From positions 62,001-126,000 of the forward strand of contig JAJDAL010000014.1 of assembly GCA_029261875.1 (NCBI GenBank): a DNA stretch of 64,000 nucleotides. The letters are read 5' to 3'. This stretch comes from Deltaproteobacteria bacterium. GTDB lineage: Bacteria > Myxococcota_A > UBA9160 > JAJDAL01. The notes under the pieces were generated by a model. The model ran no database searches. It saw only the letters and a program-made list of their open reading frames with translations, and was not told the origin of the DNA. The position numbers and the translations under genes are program-made. Below, piece by piece: positions 1 through 7,227 of the stretch. Each line of letters opens with the position of its first letter. Positions within the stretch are counted from its first letter, which is position 1.

Positions 1-416
1 GACTCACCTACAACAACCACCCCGCCTGCTGCGCGGCCGGACTCGCGAACCTCGACATCATCGAGAACGAAAACCTGGTCGACAACGCGCGCGAGGTCGG
101 CCGCTATCTGCTGGACCAACTGCGCGAGAAGTTCGGCGACTCCCCCATCGTGGGCGAAATCCGCGGAATCGGCATGCTGGCCGCATTGGAGATCGTGCGC
201 GACCGGGAGGCCAAGACGCCTTTTCCCAATCTGGCCGACCCCGCTTGGATCGCCGCCCGCGCGTTCGATCGGGGACTCATCGCGCGCGCCCTGTTCCAAT
301 GTGTCGGCCTCGCGCCGCCCTTGTGCGCGACCACCGGCGACATCGATCGCATCGTCGCCACGCTGGAAGACATCTGGCCCGAAGCCGAACAACGCTTCCT
401 CTCCGAGGCCGCCTAG
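1..416 (+). CDS. Class III (omega) aminotransferase, C-terminal fragment cut by window edge
   Basis: The reading frame is open from base 3 to the TAG at 414-416, so only the last ~137 residues are visible and the start lies outside the window. The visible part begins with TYNNHPACCAGLANL, which matches the region just after the PLP-binding core in class III aminotransferases (usually T[YF]xxHPxxxAAxLAxL). It continues with the small C-terminal domain containing GEIRGIGMLAALEIV, the characteristic glycine-rich GxxRGxGLMxxxE segment. Such enzymes transfer amino groups between amines or omega-amino acids and pyruvate or 2-oxoglutarate in the cytosol. The catalytic lysine lies upstream and cannot be checked, so the substrate is unknown. 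The next gene starts 3 bases after the stop, which suggests co-transcription. Confidence 0.85.
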   Translation, partial: LTYNNHPACCAAGLANLDIIENENLVDNAREVGRYLLDQLREKFGDSPIVGEIRGIGMLAALEIVRDREAKTPFPNLADPAWIAARAFDRGLIARALFQCVGLAPPLCATTGDIDRIVATLEDIWPEAEQRFLSEAA

Positions 417-419
417 ACG

Positions 420-1388
420 ATGGCGGCTCGCCGCACCCGGCGAAAAAAAGCAGAGCCCGCGTCGGTTGGCCTGGAAGTCGACGACGTCGCCGTGGGAAGT
501 GCCCACGTCCTCGACGATCTCGAAGCGCTCGTGACGCAAGCCGGCGGAAACTGCCTGGCGCGTTACCGCGACCCGCTCGGCGGATCGCCCCTGGCCCTGG
601 CCGCGCTTCCGCTCGAAACCGTTGCGCCGACACCGTTCCAACGCGATCTATCCGAACCCCACGTAAAACGCCTGGGCGATGTGATCGGTCGCGTGGGAAT
701 CTTCCTCGATCCCGTGATCGCGGTCCCCATGCCCGAAGGCGCCATCGACGCAAAGACCCCCGCGCGCTTCTGGACCCCCAACGGCTACCACCGCCTGAGC
801 GCCCTTCAACAGCTTGGCGCGAAGACCCTCGTCGCACTGCTCTCGCCGGACCCCGCCCTCGCCTACCGCATCCTTGCCCTGAATACCGAGAAGGCGCACA
901 ACCTACGCGAACGCTCCCTCGAAGCGGCCCGCATGGCGCGCGGACTGTCGGAGACGGATCCCCACCGGCCCGAAAGCGAGTACGCGCTCGAACTCGAGGA
1001 CGGTTCTCTCGTCACCCTGGGTTTCGCCTACGAGAAGCGCCCCCGCTTCGCGGGTGGAGCCTACGCGCCGGCCTTGAAGGCGAGCGATGGTTTTCTCGAA
1101 GTCGGTATCCAGGCGGCGCTCGACGCGCGCGAGAAACGGGCAGACCGCCTATTGGCGATCGATCTGCGGGTTGCGGAAATCGTGAAGGAACTGAAGGAAC
1201 GCGGCTTCGAAAGCCCCTACATCAAGAACTTCGTGGTCGCGCGGCTCCGGCCTTTCCGCCCTCGAGGCAAGCCGGCACCGGAACCCGAGGCACTGCTCGA
1301 CCACATGGAAAAAGCCGCTCTGGGCTTCAATCTCGACAAGATCAAGGCGGACCAGGTGGCGAAAGCCGGCGGCAGTTCCGAGGATTGA
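420..1388 (+). CDS. ParB/sulfiredoxin-fold nuclease-like domain protein
   Basis: This 322-residue protein carries a ParB/Srx-type domain: a PVIAVPMPEG strand near residues 98-107 followed by the hallmark N-G-Y-H-R-L-S-A-L motif at about 121-129 (GxxR/HRxxA in ParB families) and a helix ending in LGAKTLVALL. The N-terminus is basic (RRTRRKK). The remainder, rich in charged helices, ends in a lysine-rich tail. It is not a canonical chromosomal ParB: there is no neighbouring parA and I see no clear helix-turn-helix. Similar stand-alone ParB-fold proteins have nucleotide-dependent or nuclease-like roles, so the function here is open. It begins 3 bases after the aminotransferase stop and is probably in the same transcript. 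Confidence 0.65.
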   Translation: MAARRTRRKKAEPASVGLEVDDVAVGSAHVLDDLEALVTQAGGNCLARYRDPLGGSPLALAALPLETVAPTPFQRDLSEPHVKRLGDVIGRVGIFLDPVIAVPMPEGAIDAKTPARFWTPNGYHRLSALQQLGAKTLVALLSPDPALAYRILALNTEKAHNLRERSLEAARMARGLSETDPHRPESEYALELEDGSLVTLGFAYEKRPRFAGGAYAPALKASDGFLEVGIQAALDAREKRADRLLAIDLRVAEIVKELKERGFESPYIKNFVVARLRPFRPRGKPAPEPEALLDHMEKAALGFNLDKIKADQVAKAGGSSED

Positions 1389-1406
1389 TCCGATAAAATC
1401 GATGCG

Positions 1407-2264
1407 TCAGCGGACCGCCGACGCATCTCCGATCAAGACGCGCGACCCGTCTTCCTTTTCGACCCAAACGTCACAAAAGACCCGCAGCTGCGTTCCCTCC
1501 GGGCGTTCTTCGCGCACCTTGGCGTAGGCGGTCACGGTTTCATCGACCCACAATACGTTGGTGAGCTTCACCGACATTTTCCCGCCTGCAAGCCAGCCCA
1601 TTCCGAAATGGTCTTGCATCACCTGGGAGATGAAGCACGTCGTCATCATCCCCTGCACGACGATGGTCGGGAATCCGAGCTTCGCCGCCTGCTCGCGGTC
1701 CGTGTGGTAGTTCTTGCCGGGCCCGGAGAACATCCAGCAGCGGCGATCGTCGATGACCTTGCGCACCGGGGCGAGGTCCTCTCCGGTTGCGGTGGGAAAC
1801 GGCGGTCGCGGTGTTTTCTTCTCGGCGGTGGACTGATCGACCACGAAACCTTCACCGGGTTGCGTCGTCGCGGGTAGAAACGACTGGTGGGTGCGGCCGC
1901 GCACGCGGAGCACACCGGACTGCGCATCCATGACGTCGGTCTCATTGACCACGTAATCTCGACCGCGCTTGCTGTATCGCTCGATGATGGTCGAGCGGGT
2001 TCGCACTTCACTCCCCACAGGTATGGCGGAGAACAGTTCCCAATCCTGTTGGCCGTGGAGGTTCCCGAACAGGTTTTTCAGGTACCACTCCGCGACGAAG
2101 CGGTAGCACTCGGAGTGATAGAGGAGCGGCGGCGCAAACGTCTCGTGAAGGGCGTGGCGGTCGTCCAGCGCATCGCCGTAAAAGGCCACGACCTCCGGTG
2201 TCACCTGGTAGATGGAACTTCCACACGGGCGCCCCACGAACGCCGGGTTTCCGGACAGATTCAT
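1407..2264 (-). CDS. MaoC-like double hot-dog dehydratase
   Basis: The 285-residue protein reads as two hot-dog halves. The first (about 1-140) resembles the FAS1-like dehydratase domain, and the second contains GPGKNYHTDREQAAKLGFP followed by IVVQGMMTTCFISQVM, the MaoC hydratase-like block (N-x-x-H-x-D then a G-F-P strand and a helix). Such proteins hydrate or dehydrate CoA- or ACP-bound enoyl thioesters. The conserved Asn-x-His plus Asp are visible in the second half. The ATG at 2262-2264 has a GGGAG ribosome binding site. It is divergent from an acyl-CoA ligase only 64 bases away, consistent with fatty or aromatic acyl-CoA metabolism. The substrate is not determinable. Confidence 0.8.
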   Translation of the reverse strand: MNLSGNPAFVGRPCGSSIYQVTPEVVAFYGDALDDRHALHETFAPPLLYHSECYRFVAEWYLKNLFGNLHGQQDWELFSAIPVGSEVRTRSTIIERYSKRGRDYVVNETDVMDAQSGVLRVRGRTHQSFLPATTQPGEGFVVDQSTAEKKTPRPPFPTATGEDLAPVRKVIDDRRCWMFSGPGKNYHTDREQAAKLGFPTIVVQGMMTTCFISQVMQDHFGMGWLAGGKMSVKLTNVLWVDETVTAYAKVREERPEGTQLRVFCDVWVEKEDGSRVLIGDASAVR

Positions 2265-2328
2265 CGCTTCTCCCTATCCACCCAGATTCAACTTCGATTG
2301 GACGGGATCTTAACCTCTGGCGGGGATC

Positions 2329-3891
2329 TTGGCCGTCGGGTATCCACCGACGGTGAAATCGACCCAGAACAACACCGGCATCTGGTCTCGCCAACACGCC
2401 GAGAATCGGCCGCATTCCCTGGCTCTGGTCGACGCGGATCGTCGGCTGTCTTTCGCGGATCTGGAGGAGCGCTGCACGCGCTGTGTCTCCCTCTTGCGCG
2501 CTGCGGGCGTCCGGGCCGGGGACCGCGTCGCGATCCTACTCGCCAACCGGACGCCCTACATCGAAACCCTGCTGGCCGCCGCACGCCTCGGCGCGATGGC
2601 GCTTCCCATCAACACGCGTCTTGCGCCGCGGGAAATCGCCTACCTGTTAAACGACGCAGAGCCGCGCGTCGCCATTTGCGAGTCGGATCTCGCACCGCGC
2701 CTGGAAGCCGCCCTTGCGACGGGCGCCCACCGACCGAAACACACCTACTTCGTCGGCGGAGCATCCGACACCTACGAAGCGGCGCTTGCGACCGCGCAAC
2801 CCGATAGCGGGATCGAAGCCGTTTCCCCCGAAGATCCCGTGATCCTCATGTACACCTCGGGCACCACCGGCCACCCCAAGGGCGCCCTCCTCCCGCACCG
2901 CAAGACCCTGTACAACAGCATGAACGCCGCGCACTTCTTTTCCCTGAACCAGCGCGATCGCGTCCTGGTCGTCGTCCCCTTGTTTCATTCCTTCGGGCTG
3001 CAGATTCTCGCCGTTCCTTCGTTGTACGCGGGAGCGAGCATCGTACTCGCACCCGCATTCGATCCCCTGGCCGTATGGCGCCAGGTCGAATCCGAAGGCA
3101 TCAGCTTCTTCGGCGGCGTCCCCACGATGTACAGCGCCCTGCTCGACGTACTGGAGCGAGACCCCGACGGGTTCGACCTTCACTCGCTGCGATTCCTCTT
3201 CACCGCCGGCGCCGCCATCCCGGTTCATTTGATCCGCGCGTTCGAAGCGCGCGGACTCGTACTCAAGCAGGGCTTCGGTCAGACGGAAACGTCGATTCTC
3301 TGCTGCCTCGACACGCAAGATGCGATTCGCAAAGCCGGGAGCGTGGGCAAGCCCGTGAAGCACGGAGAAATCCGCGTGGTCCGCCCAGAACTGCTTCACG
3401 CGCACCCTCGCGAATGGCGCGATGCCGCGAGCGGAGAAACCGGCGAAATCGTGGTCCGCGGACCGATCAACATGCTGGGATATTGGAACCAGCCGGAAGA
3501 GACCGCCGCCACACTCCGAGAAGACGGTTGGTTGCGAACCGGAGACCTGGCCCGCGTGGACGAGGAAGGCTTCATCTCCCTCGCCGGACGTGCCCGGGAC
3601 ATGTACATCTCCGGCGGCGAAAACGTCTACCCGGCGGAAGTCGAAGCCATATACGAAACCCACCCCGACATTTCCGAAATTGCCGTGGTGGGAATCGAAG
3701 ATCCGCGTTGGGGCGAAATCGGGCGCGCCTACGTGGTCTGCCGGGACGACGCAGCGCTCGACGCACAAGCCTTGCGAGACTGGGGCCGCGACTACCTGGC
3801 CGCCTTCAAACTACCGCGCGAGTTCGTCGCCCTCGCGTCACTCCCGCGCACGGAAACCGGAAAAATCCAAAAACATCGCTTGCCCCGCTAA
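2329..3891 (+). CDS. Acyl-CoA synthetase (AMP-binding, fatty-acid-CoA ligase family)
   Basis: The ANL-superfamily signatures are all visible: the phosphate-binding loop MYTSGTTGHPKGALLPHR, the motif GFGQTETS, GEIVVRGPINMLGYW, the hinge aspartate region LRTGDLARVDEEGF, SLAGRARDMYISGGENVYP, and the C-terminal catalytic lysine in ETGKIQKHRL. It would activate a carboxylic acid with ATP and load it on CoA. Length (520 residues from a TTG at 2329) fits the family. A GTG at 2353 is an equally reasonable start because homologues begin close to the NRPHSLALVD-like segment. The stop overlaps the stop of the convergent downstream gene. A short piece resembling its coding sequence at 3733-3769 recurs at 5379-5415. 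Confidence 0.9.
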   Translation: MAVGYPPTVKSTQNNTGIWSRQHAENRPHSLALVDADRRLSFADLEERCTRCVSLLRAAGVRAGDRVAILLANRTPYIETLLAAARLGAMALPINTRLAPREIAYLLNDAEPRVAICESDLAPRLEAALATGAHRPKHTYFVGGASDTYEAALATAQPDSGIEAVSPEDPVILMYTSGTTGHPKGALLPHRKTLYNSMNAAHFFSLNQRDRVLVVVPLFHSFGLQILAVPSLYAGASIVLAPAFDPLAVWRQVESEGISFFGGVPTMYSALLDVLERDPDGFDLHSLRFLFTAGAAIPVHLIRAFEARGLVLKQGFGQTETSILCCLDTQDAIRKAGSVGKPVKHGEIRVVRPELLHAHPREWRDAASGETGEIVVRGPINMLGYWNQPEETAATLREDGWLRTGDLARVDEEGFISLAGRARDMYISGGENVYPAEVEAIYETHPDISEIAVVGIEDPRWGEIGRAYVVCRDDAALDAQALRDWGRDYLAAFKLPREFVALASLPRTETGKIQKHRLPR

Positions 3892-5237
3892 TCCGCGGGC
3901 GATACGAAGCGCAGATCCCAATCGCGCGCCGTGCGCATGGCGAGCAACATCGCTTCCCCGACCAACGGTGCGACAAGATAGTGGCGCCCCCGGTCGGTGC
4001 GAACGCTCGAACCCGCGATCTCCGCCGACAACAGCAGCCCATTCAGAAACCCGAAGTCTCCCGCCCGGTGGGCACCCGCCATTGCGAGTGCAGTCCCCGT
4101 CGTACTGAGTCCCGCGACGATCGGTCCGGAATCGAAGTCTTGATAGCCCGAGACTCCGGCAGGGTACTCGCGCACCGCAGCGAGACCCAGGGGCAGCTCC
4201 ACGGCGAGGTGTTGACGCAAGTTGCGATACTGCTCGTCTGCGAAGACCGGGTCGACGAACGGTAGATAGAACGAATTCCAGGCTGCGTGGCTGCCGCGTG
4301 CGGGCCCCGAAGGTCTACCTGTACCGGAATCGACTCGCGCCACGATCAATTGGGTCTGGGGGTCGATCAAGTTCTCGCGCGTGTAGCCGACCCAATCCGC
4401 CAGTAGCTCACCATGCTCCCCACCTTCGGTTCGATCGAAGAGGGCGATGGACGCCACGACGACTGCATTGTCGGGTACGAAGACCATGCCCGGGAACGTT
4501 TCGAGATAGGGAAATGCGCGTTCGCTCATGCGCCGGGCGAGTGCGCCCGTCACCTGCGCGTGCAGATCTCCATAGCGGCCATCTCCGCCGAGAATACGAC
4601 GGGCGCCGAGTACGAAGTTGAGATGCCCGAGGTAGCCGATCTGTCCGGCACTGGATGCGAGGGATTCGATCGGATCGCGGCCCCACGCAAAGCGCTCGTA
4701 GGCGCGTAAGTCCTGCTTCAAGAGACGCTCGGCGAACCCGTCTACGACCGCCAAGGCTTCGTTGCGGGTTTCGGGATACGCGAAGGCCAGGTTGGTCATG
4801 GCCGCCGCGGCCATCGAGAGCGTTCCAATCGCGAATTCCTGGCGCGACCATTCACCGTAGATGGCGGGCAAGGAATTGGGTCCGAAATCCGGATCCGCGA
4901 CCCGCTCGATCAGGAACGCGCGGCGTTCCAGCAAATCTTCCCGGATGGCTTCGGGCGCTCCGCGTTCGTAATCGACACGCACGCTTCCGACCCACAGCGC
5001 TTTCGCGCACAGTAGCGGGACCAGGATCGCCAGTCTCACCGCAATGGCGCGTAGTGGACGGCTCGAACCGCGCTTTTTGCCACGAATCAGCGAGCCGAGA
5101 ATGCCCGTCAGCATCGCGGTCAGGGTCGCGATCGAAACACTCGGCAACGGAGGCAGCGAAAAGAGCCAGGCGCACAGCGCGAACGCGCCGGCAAAGCCCA
5201 GCACCGCACGGAAAGCGAACCGTCGAATCGACCGCAT
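3888..5237 (-). CDS. Uncharacterised membrane-anchored protein, probably helical toroid
   Basis: I do not recognise this protein firmly. From the ATG at 5237 it starts MRSIRRFAF and has two hydrophobic segments in the first ~80 residues (about 9-29 and 33-48, with another near 65-80), then a soluble domain of ~350 residues rich in alternating helices with tryptophans and repeated glycine turns (GQIGYLGHLNF, GSHAAWNSFYLPFVDP, YQDFDSGPIVAG). This layout recalls alpha/alpha-barrel enzymes such as the linalool dehydratase/isomerase superfamily, but that is a weak resemblance. The frame stays open to an upstream ATG at 5300, which would add 21 residues that look non-native. Its stop overlaps that of the convergent ligase gene by 2 bases. 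Confidence 0.6.
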   Translation of the reverse strand: MRSIRRFAFRAVLGFAGAFALCAWLFSLPPLPSVSIATLTAMLTGILGSLIRGKKRGSSRPLRAIAVRLAILVPLLCAKALWVGSVRVDYERGAPEAIREDLLERRAFLIERVADPDFGPNSLPAIYGEWSRQEFAIGTLSMAAAAMTNLAFAYPETRNEALAVVDGFAERLLKQDLRAYERFAWGRDPIESLASSAGQIGYLGHLNFVLGARRILGGDGRYGDLHAQVTGALARRMSERAFPYLETFPGMVFVPDNAVVVASIALFDRTEGGEHGELLADWVGYTRENLIDPQTQLIVARVDSGTGRPSGPARGSHAAWNSFYLPFVDPVFADEQYRNLRQHLAVELPLGLAAVREYPAGVSGYQDFDSGPIVAGLSTTGTALAMAGAHRAGDFGFLNGLLLSAEIAGSSVRTDRGRHYLVAPLVGEAMLLAMRTARDWDLRFVSPAD

Positions 5238-5345
5238 CGCCCTGCATCGGATGATTCGCTTGGGGACTTGTGGATCGCTGGCTTGTTGGGAGCAAGCCAC
5301 ATTGCTTCGCGTCCGCGCGCCATCGTGACGCGGAATCGCCGGCGA

Positions 5346-5372
5346 GTTTCTAGTTCGCGATCAAGAGTCGGA
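5346..5372. repeat. 27-bp exact repeat, copy A (partner 8669-8695)
   Basis: Bases 5346-5372 are identical to 8669-8695. In the partner copy this is the extreme 3' end of the minus-strand DUF47 gene (the codons for RLLIAN and the stop) plus the last bases of the MocR gene. Here it sits in non-coding DNA, so it is a stray duplicate of a gene end. Identity breaks off at both edges. Confidence 0.9.
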
Positions 5373-5378
5373 TCGCCA

Positions 5379-5426
5379 GTGGTCTTCCGGGACGACCTAG
5401 CGCTCGACGCGCAAGAAATTGTGTGA
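5379..5426 (+). pseudogene. Remnant resembling the C-terminal part of an acyl-CoA ligase
   Basis: Bases 5379-5415 match 3733-3769 inside the acyl-CoA ligase gene at 33 of 37 positions and in the same codon phase. The upstream gene reads VVCRDDAALDAQ, and this copy reads VVFRDDLALDAQEIV and stops at TGA 5424-5426. Four substitutions in 37 bases suggest a diverged paralogue or an old duplicate rather than a recent copy. It lies 6 bases after the 27-bp repeat, making the gap a small mosaic of neighbouring gene pieces. It cannot encode a working protein. Confidence 0.55.
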
Positions 5427-5453
5427 CGGGGGGCGCGACGCACCCCAGACACG

Positions 5454-6686
5454 CTAACGATCCACGGTGGGTTCGAGTTCGAGGGCCACTTTTCCCACGT
5501 ATTCGAAGGCCTCATTGGGTGAATAAGGTTGCATGAACGGTCCCGCCCGAACGTCGCGATACAGCCGCGACAAGGGATGCCGGGCCAGATAGCCCACTCC
5601 CCCCGAAAGCCCCAAGGCGCGGTCGAGAATTTCGATGGCCAGGCGGTTGACCACAGTCTTGGCCGCTTGGGCTTCTGCCATCAGTGCATGCAGCCCCTCC
5701 AGAGCGACGTCTTCGCCGAGAAGCACCCGCTCGTCGAACTGAGAGCAAGCGCGAGCGAGTAGCGCCCGAGCCGTCGAAAGCGCCATCTCGTTGCTCCCCA
5801 CTCCCGACTGAATCGAATAGCGATCGATTGCGCGCCGTCCCGTCGCCGACGGTTTCGACGCGCGCAACTGATCGACCAGGATCTGCTGCGCCGACTCCGC
5901 GATTCCGAGAAATACGCCTGTCAGTCCCAGGGTGCTGATCGTCTCGAAGCGCAGCAGGTCTTCGTTCCAGCTCCCCCAGTTCCCGAGTCGACGAACCATC
6001 GCGTCGGGAACGATGCAATCGTCGAAGACCAGATCGTGACTACCCGATGCCCGCATTCCCAAGGCATCCCAGGTTTCTTCGATTCGAAGCCCTGGAGCTC
6101 CCGGCGGCACCAGGGCGATGGCCAGTCCCGGCGCCTCCCCTGCCGATCGGATCCGAACCGACGTTCCGATCAAGTCCGCTCCGGGCGACCCGGTCGCGAA
6201 CATCTTGCGCCCATTGAGGCACCAGCCTCCCTCGACTTTCTCCGCTTGCGTCTGGGGGTGCAGAAGATCCGTACCACGCTCCGAGAACGATCCACATACA
6301 GCGAGATCCCCGTTCCCGATTCCCACGAGCAATCCCGCCACCATCGGCGCCTGGACGTCGTCGGGTCGACGTCGCAGCAGATCGCCCATCAACCAGGAAA
6401 CATCGAAATGCATGTTTGCGGCCAGCGCCGTAGATGGGCAACCGCGCCCCAGAGCAACGCTCAAGAGTGTCTTATCGAAAACGCGATCGATTCCGCCTCC
6501 GCCATGTGCTTCGGGAACGCAGCTGGCATAGAGGCCCTGCTCCTTCATGGCCGCCGTGTTCGATTTGGAGAACGTTCCACTCGCGTCGGACGCACCGGCG
6601 CTCTTCCAGAATTGCTGGGCAATCGCTTCGGCCAACGCAACGCAGCGGCGACCGGAAACCGACTGAGCGCGGAGTCCACCATTCAT
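5454..6686 (-). CDS. Acyl-CoA dehydrogenase family protein
   Basis: The 410-residue protein has the full acyl-CoA dehydrogenase layout: an N-terminal helical domain with YASCVPEAHGGGGIDR, the middle beta domain with AVCGSFSERGTDL and a K-V-E-G-G-W-x-L-N-G-x-K strand pair, the segment GMRASGSHDLVFDDCIVPD, and a C-terminal four-helix domain ending in a typical R-D-V-R-A-G-P-F-M-Q-P segment. It would be a cytosolic FAD-dependent oxidoreductase. The usual catalytic glutamate is not obvious in the C-terminal part, so it could be a flavin monooxygenase-type member. The ATG at 6684-6686 is preceded by AAGGAAGG and overlaps the stop of the upstream gene (ATGA), so an open frame extending to 7016 is not used. 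Confidence 0.87.
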   Translation of the reverse strand: MNGGLRAQSVSGRRCVALAEAIAQQFWKSAGASDASGTFSKSNTAAMKEQGLYASCVPEAHGGGGIDRVFDKTLLSVALGRGCPSTALAANMHFDVSWLMGDLLRRRPDDVQAPMVAGLLVGIGNGDLAVCGSFSERGTDLLHPQTQAEKVEGGWCLNGRKMFATGSPGADLIGTSVRIRSAGEAPGLAIALVPPGAPGLRIEETWDALGMRASGSHDLVFDDCIVPDAMVRRLGNWGSWNEDLLRFETISTLGLTGVFLGIAESAQQILVDQLRASKPSATGRRAIDRYSIQSGVGSNEMALSTARALLARACSQFDERVLLGEDVALEGLHALMAEAQAAKTVVNRLAIEILDRALGLSGGVGYLARHPLSRLYRDVRAGPFMQPYSPNEAFEYVGKVALELEPTVDR

Positions 6687-7132
6687 GACGCCTTCCTTTC
6701 GATTGCGAACGCTTCGCCTCTCGCACTGAGAATCTCGAAGTAGACCGGCGTCTTCCCCTGTCGGTGAAAAATCGGCTGGACGATCCATTGAAAGATTCTC
6801 CGTCCCAGTCCGAATCGAGCGGCCAGAACGCGCTCGGCGGACACGGCATCCCCTCCCGAAAGTTCCCGCGCGTTGGCTTCGAGCAAGGGGCCGCGCAATC
6901 CGCCTAGGGGGCCACAAGCCGCTACCTGCATCCGGGGGTTCGCGCGCAGACGCTTGACCTTTCCCGAGGGCGTCTCCGTGGCGATGAGGAGCCGTTCTCC
7001 CTGCGTTGCGAACCAAACCGGTGTCGCGACACCGGCTCCGTTCCGCCGGAAGCTGACGACCTGGATGTATTTGAAGGGAGAGAGCCCGCTCCAGGCCCTC
7101 TGCTGCCCACGGGACCGACTTGTTTCTTGCAT
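6683..7132 (-). CDS. PPOX-class (split-barrel) flavin/F420-dependent oxidoreductase
   Basis: The 149-residue product starts MQETSRSRGQQRAWSG and contains a split-barrel flavin-binding fold: FKYIQVVSFRRNGAGVATPVW, then GERLLIATETPSGKVKRLRANPRMQVAAC, the pattern typical of the PPOX-class probable F420-dependent enzymes (sub-family like Rv2061c). It would bind FMN, F420 or haem-like cofactors in the cytosol. The start is set by a GGAAAGGA site 5' of the ATG at 7130-7132. Its TGA overlaps the next gene's ATG, so it is translationally coupled to the acyl-CoA dehydrogenase. The divergent MocR regulator 95 bases away is the obvious candidate controller of the pair. Confidence 0.75.
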   Translation of the reverse strand: MQETSRSRGQQRAWSGLSPFKYIQVVSFRRNGAGVATPVWFATQGERLLIATETPSGKVKRLRANPRMQVAACGPLGGLRGPLLEANARELSGGDAVSAERVLAARFGLGRRIFQWIVQPIFHRQGKTPVYFEILSARGEAFAIERKAS

Positions 7133-7227
7133 TTCATGTCCTTTCCGAGTCCAATTGATCCGATAGAGCGACCGTATGCCACCATGGCCTGGCCAAAACA
7201 GAGCCAGTTGCTCGAAATTGGACTCAA

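Noticed and set aside
245-1396. Long alternative frame overlapping the ParB-fold gene, rich in arginine and proline
   Set aside because: Composition is typical of an out-of-frame reading of G+C-rich coding DNA; the other frame has a recognisable motif.
1887-2807. Long plus-strand frame opposite the MaoC-like gene
   Set aside because: No motif; the opposite strand holds a recognised protein. The same holds for 2647-3768 (-), 44723-46219 (-) and 47829-49574 (+).
5454-7016. Acyl-CoA dehydrogenase extended to 7016
   Set aside because: The extra 110 residues overlap the coupled PPOX gene and are not family-like; ATG 6686 has a strong ribosome binding site.
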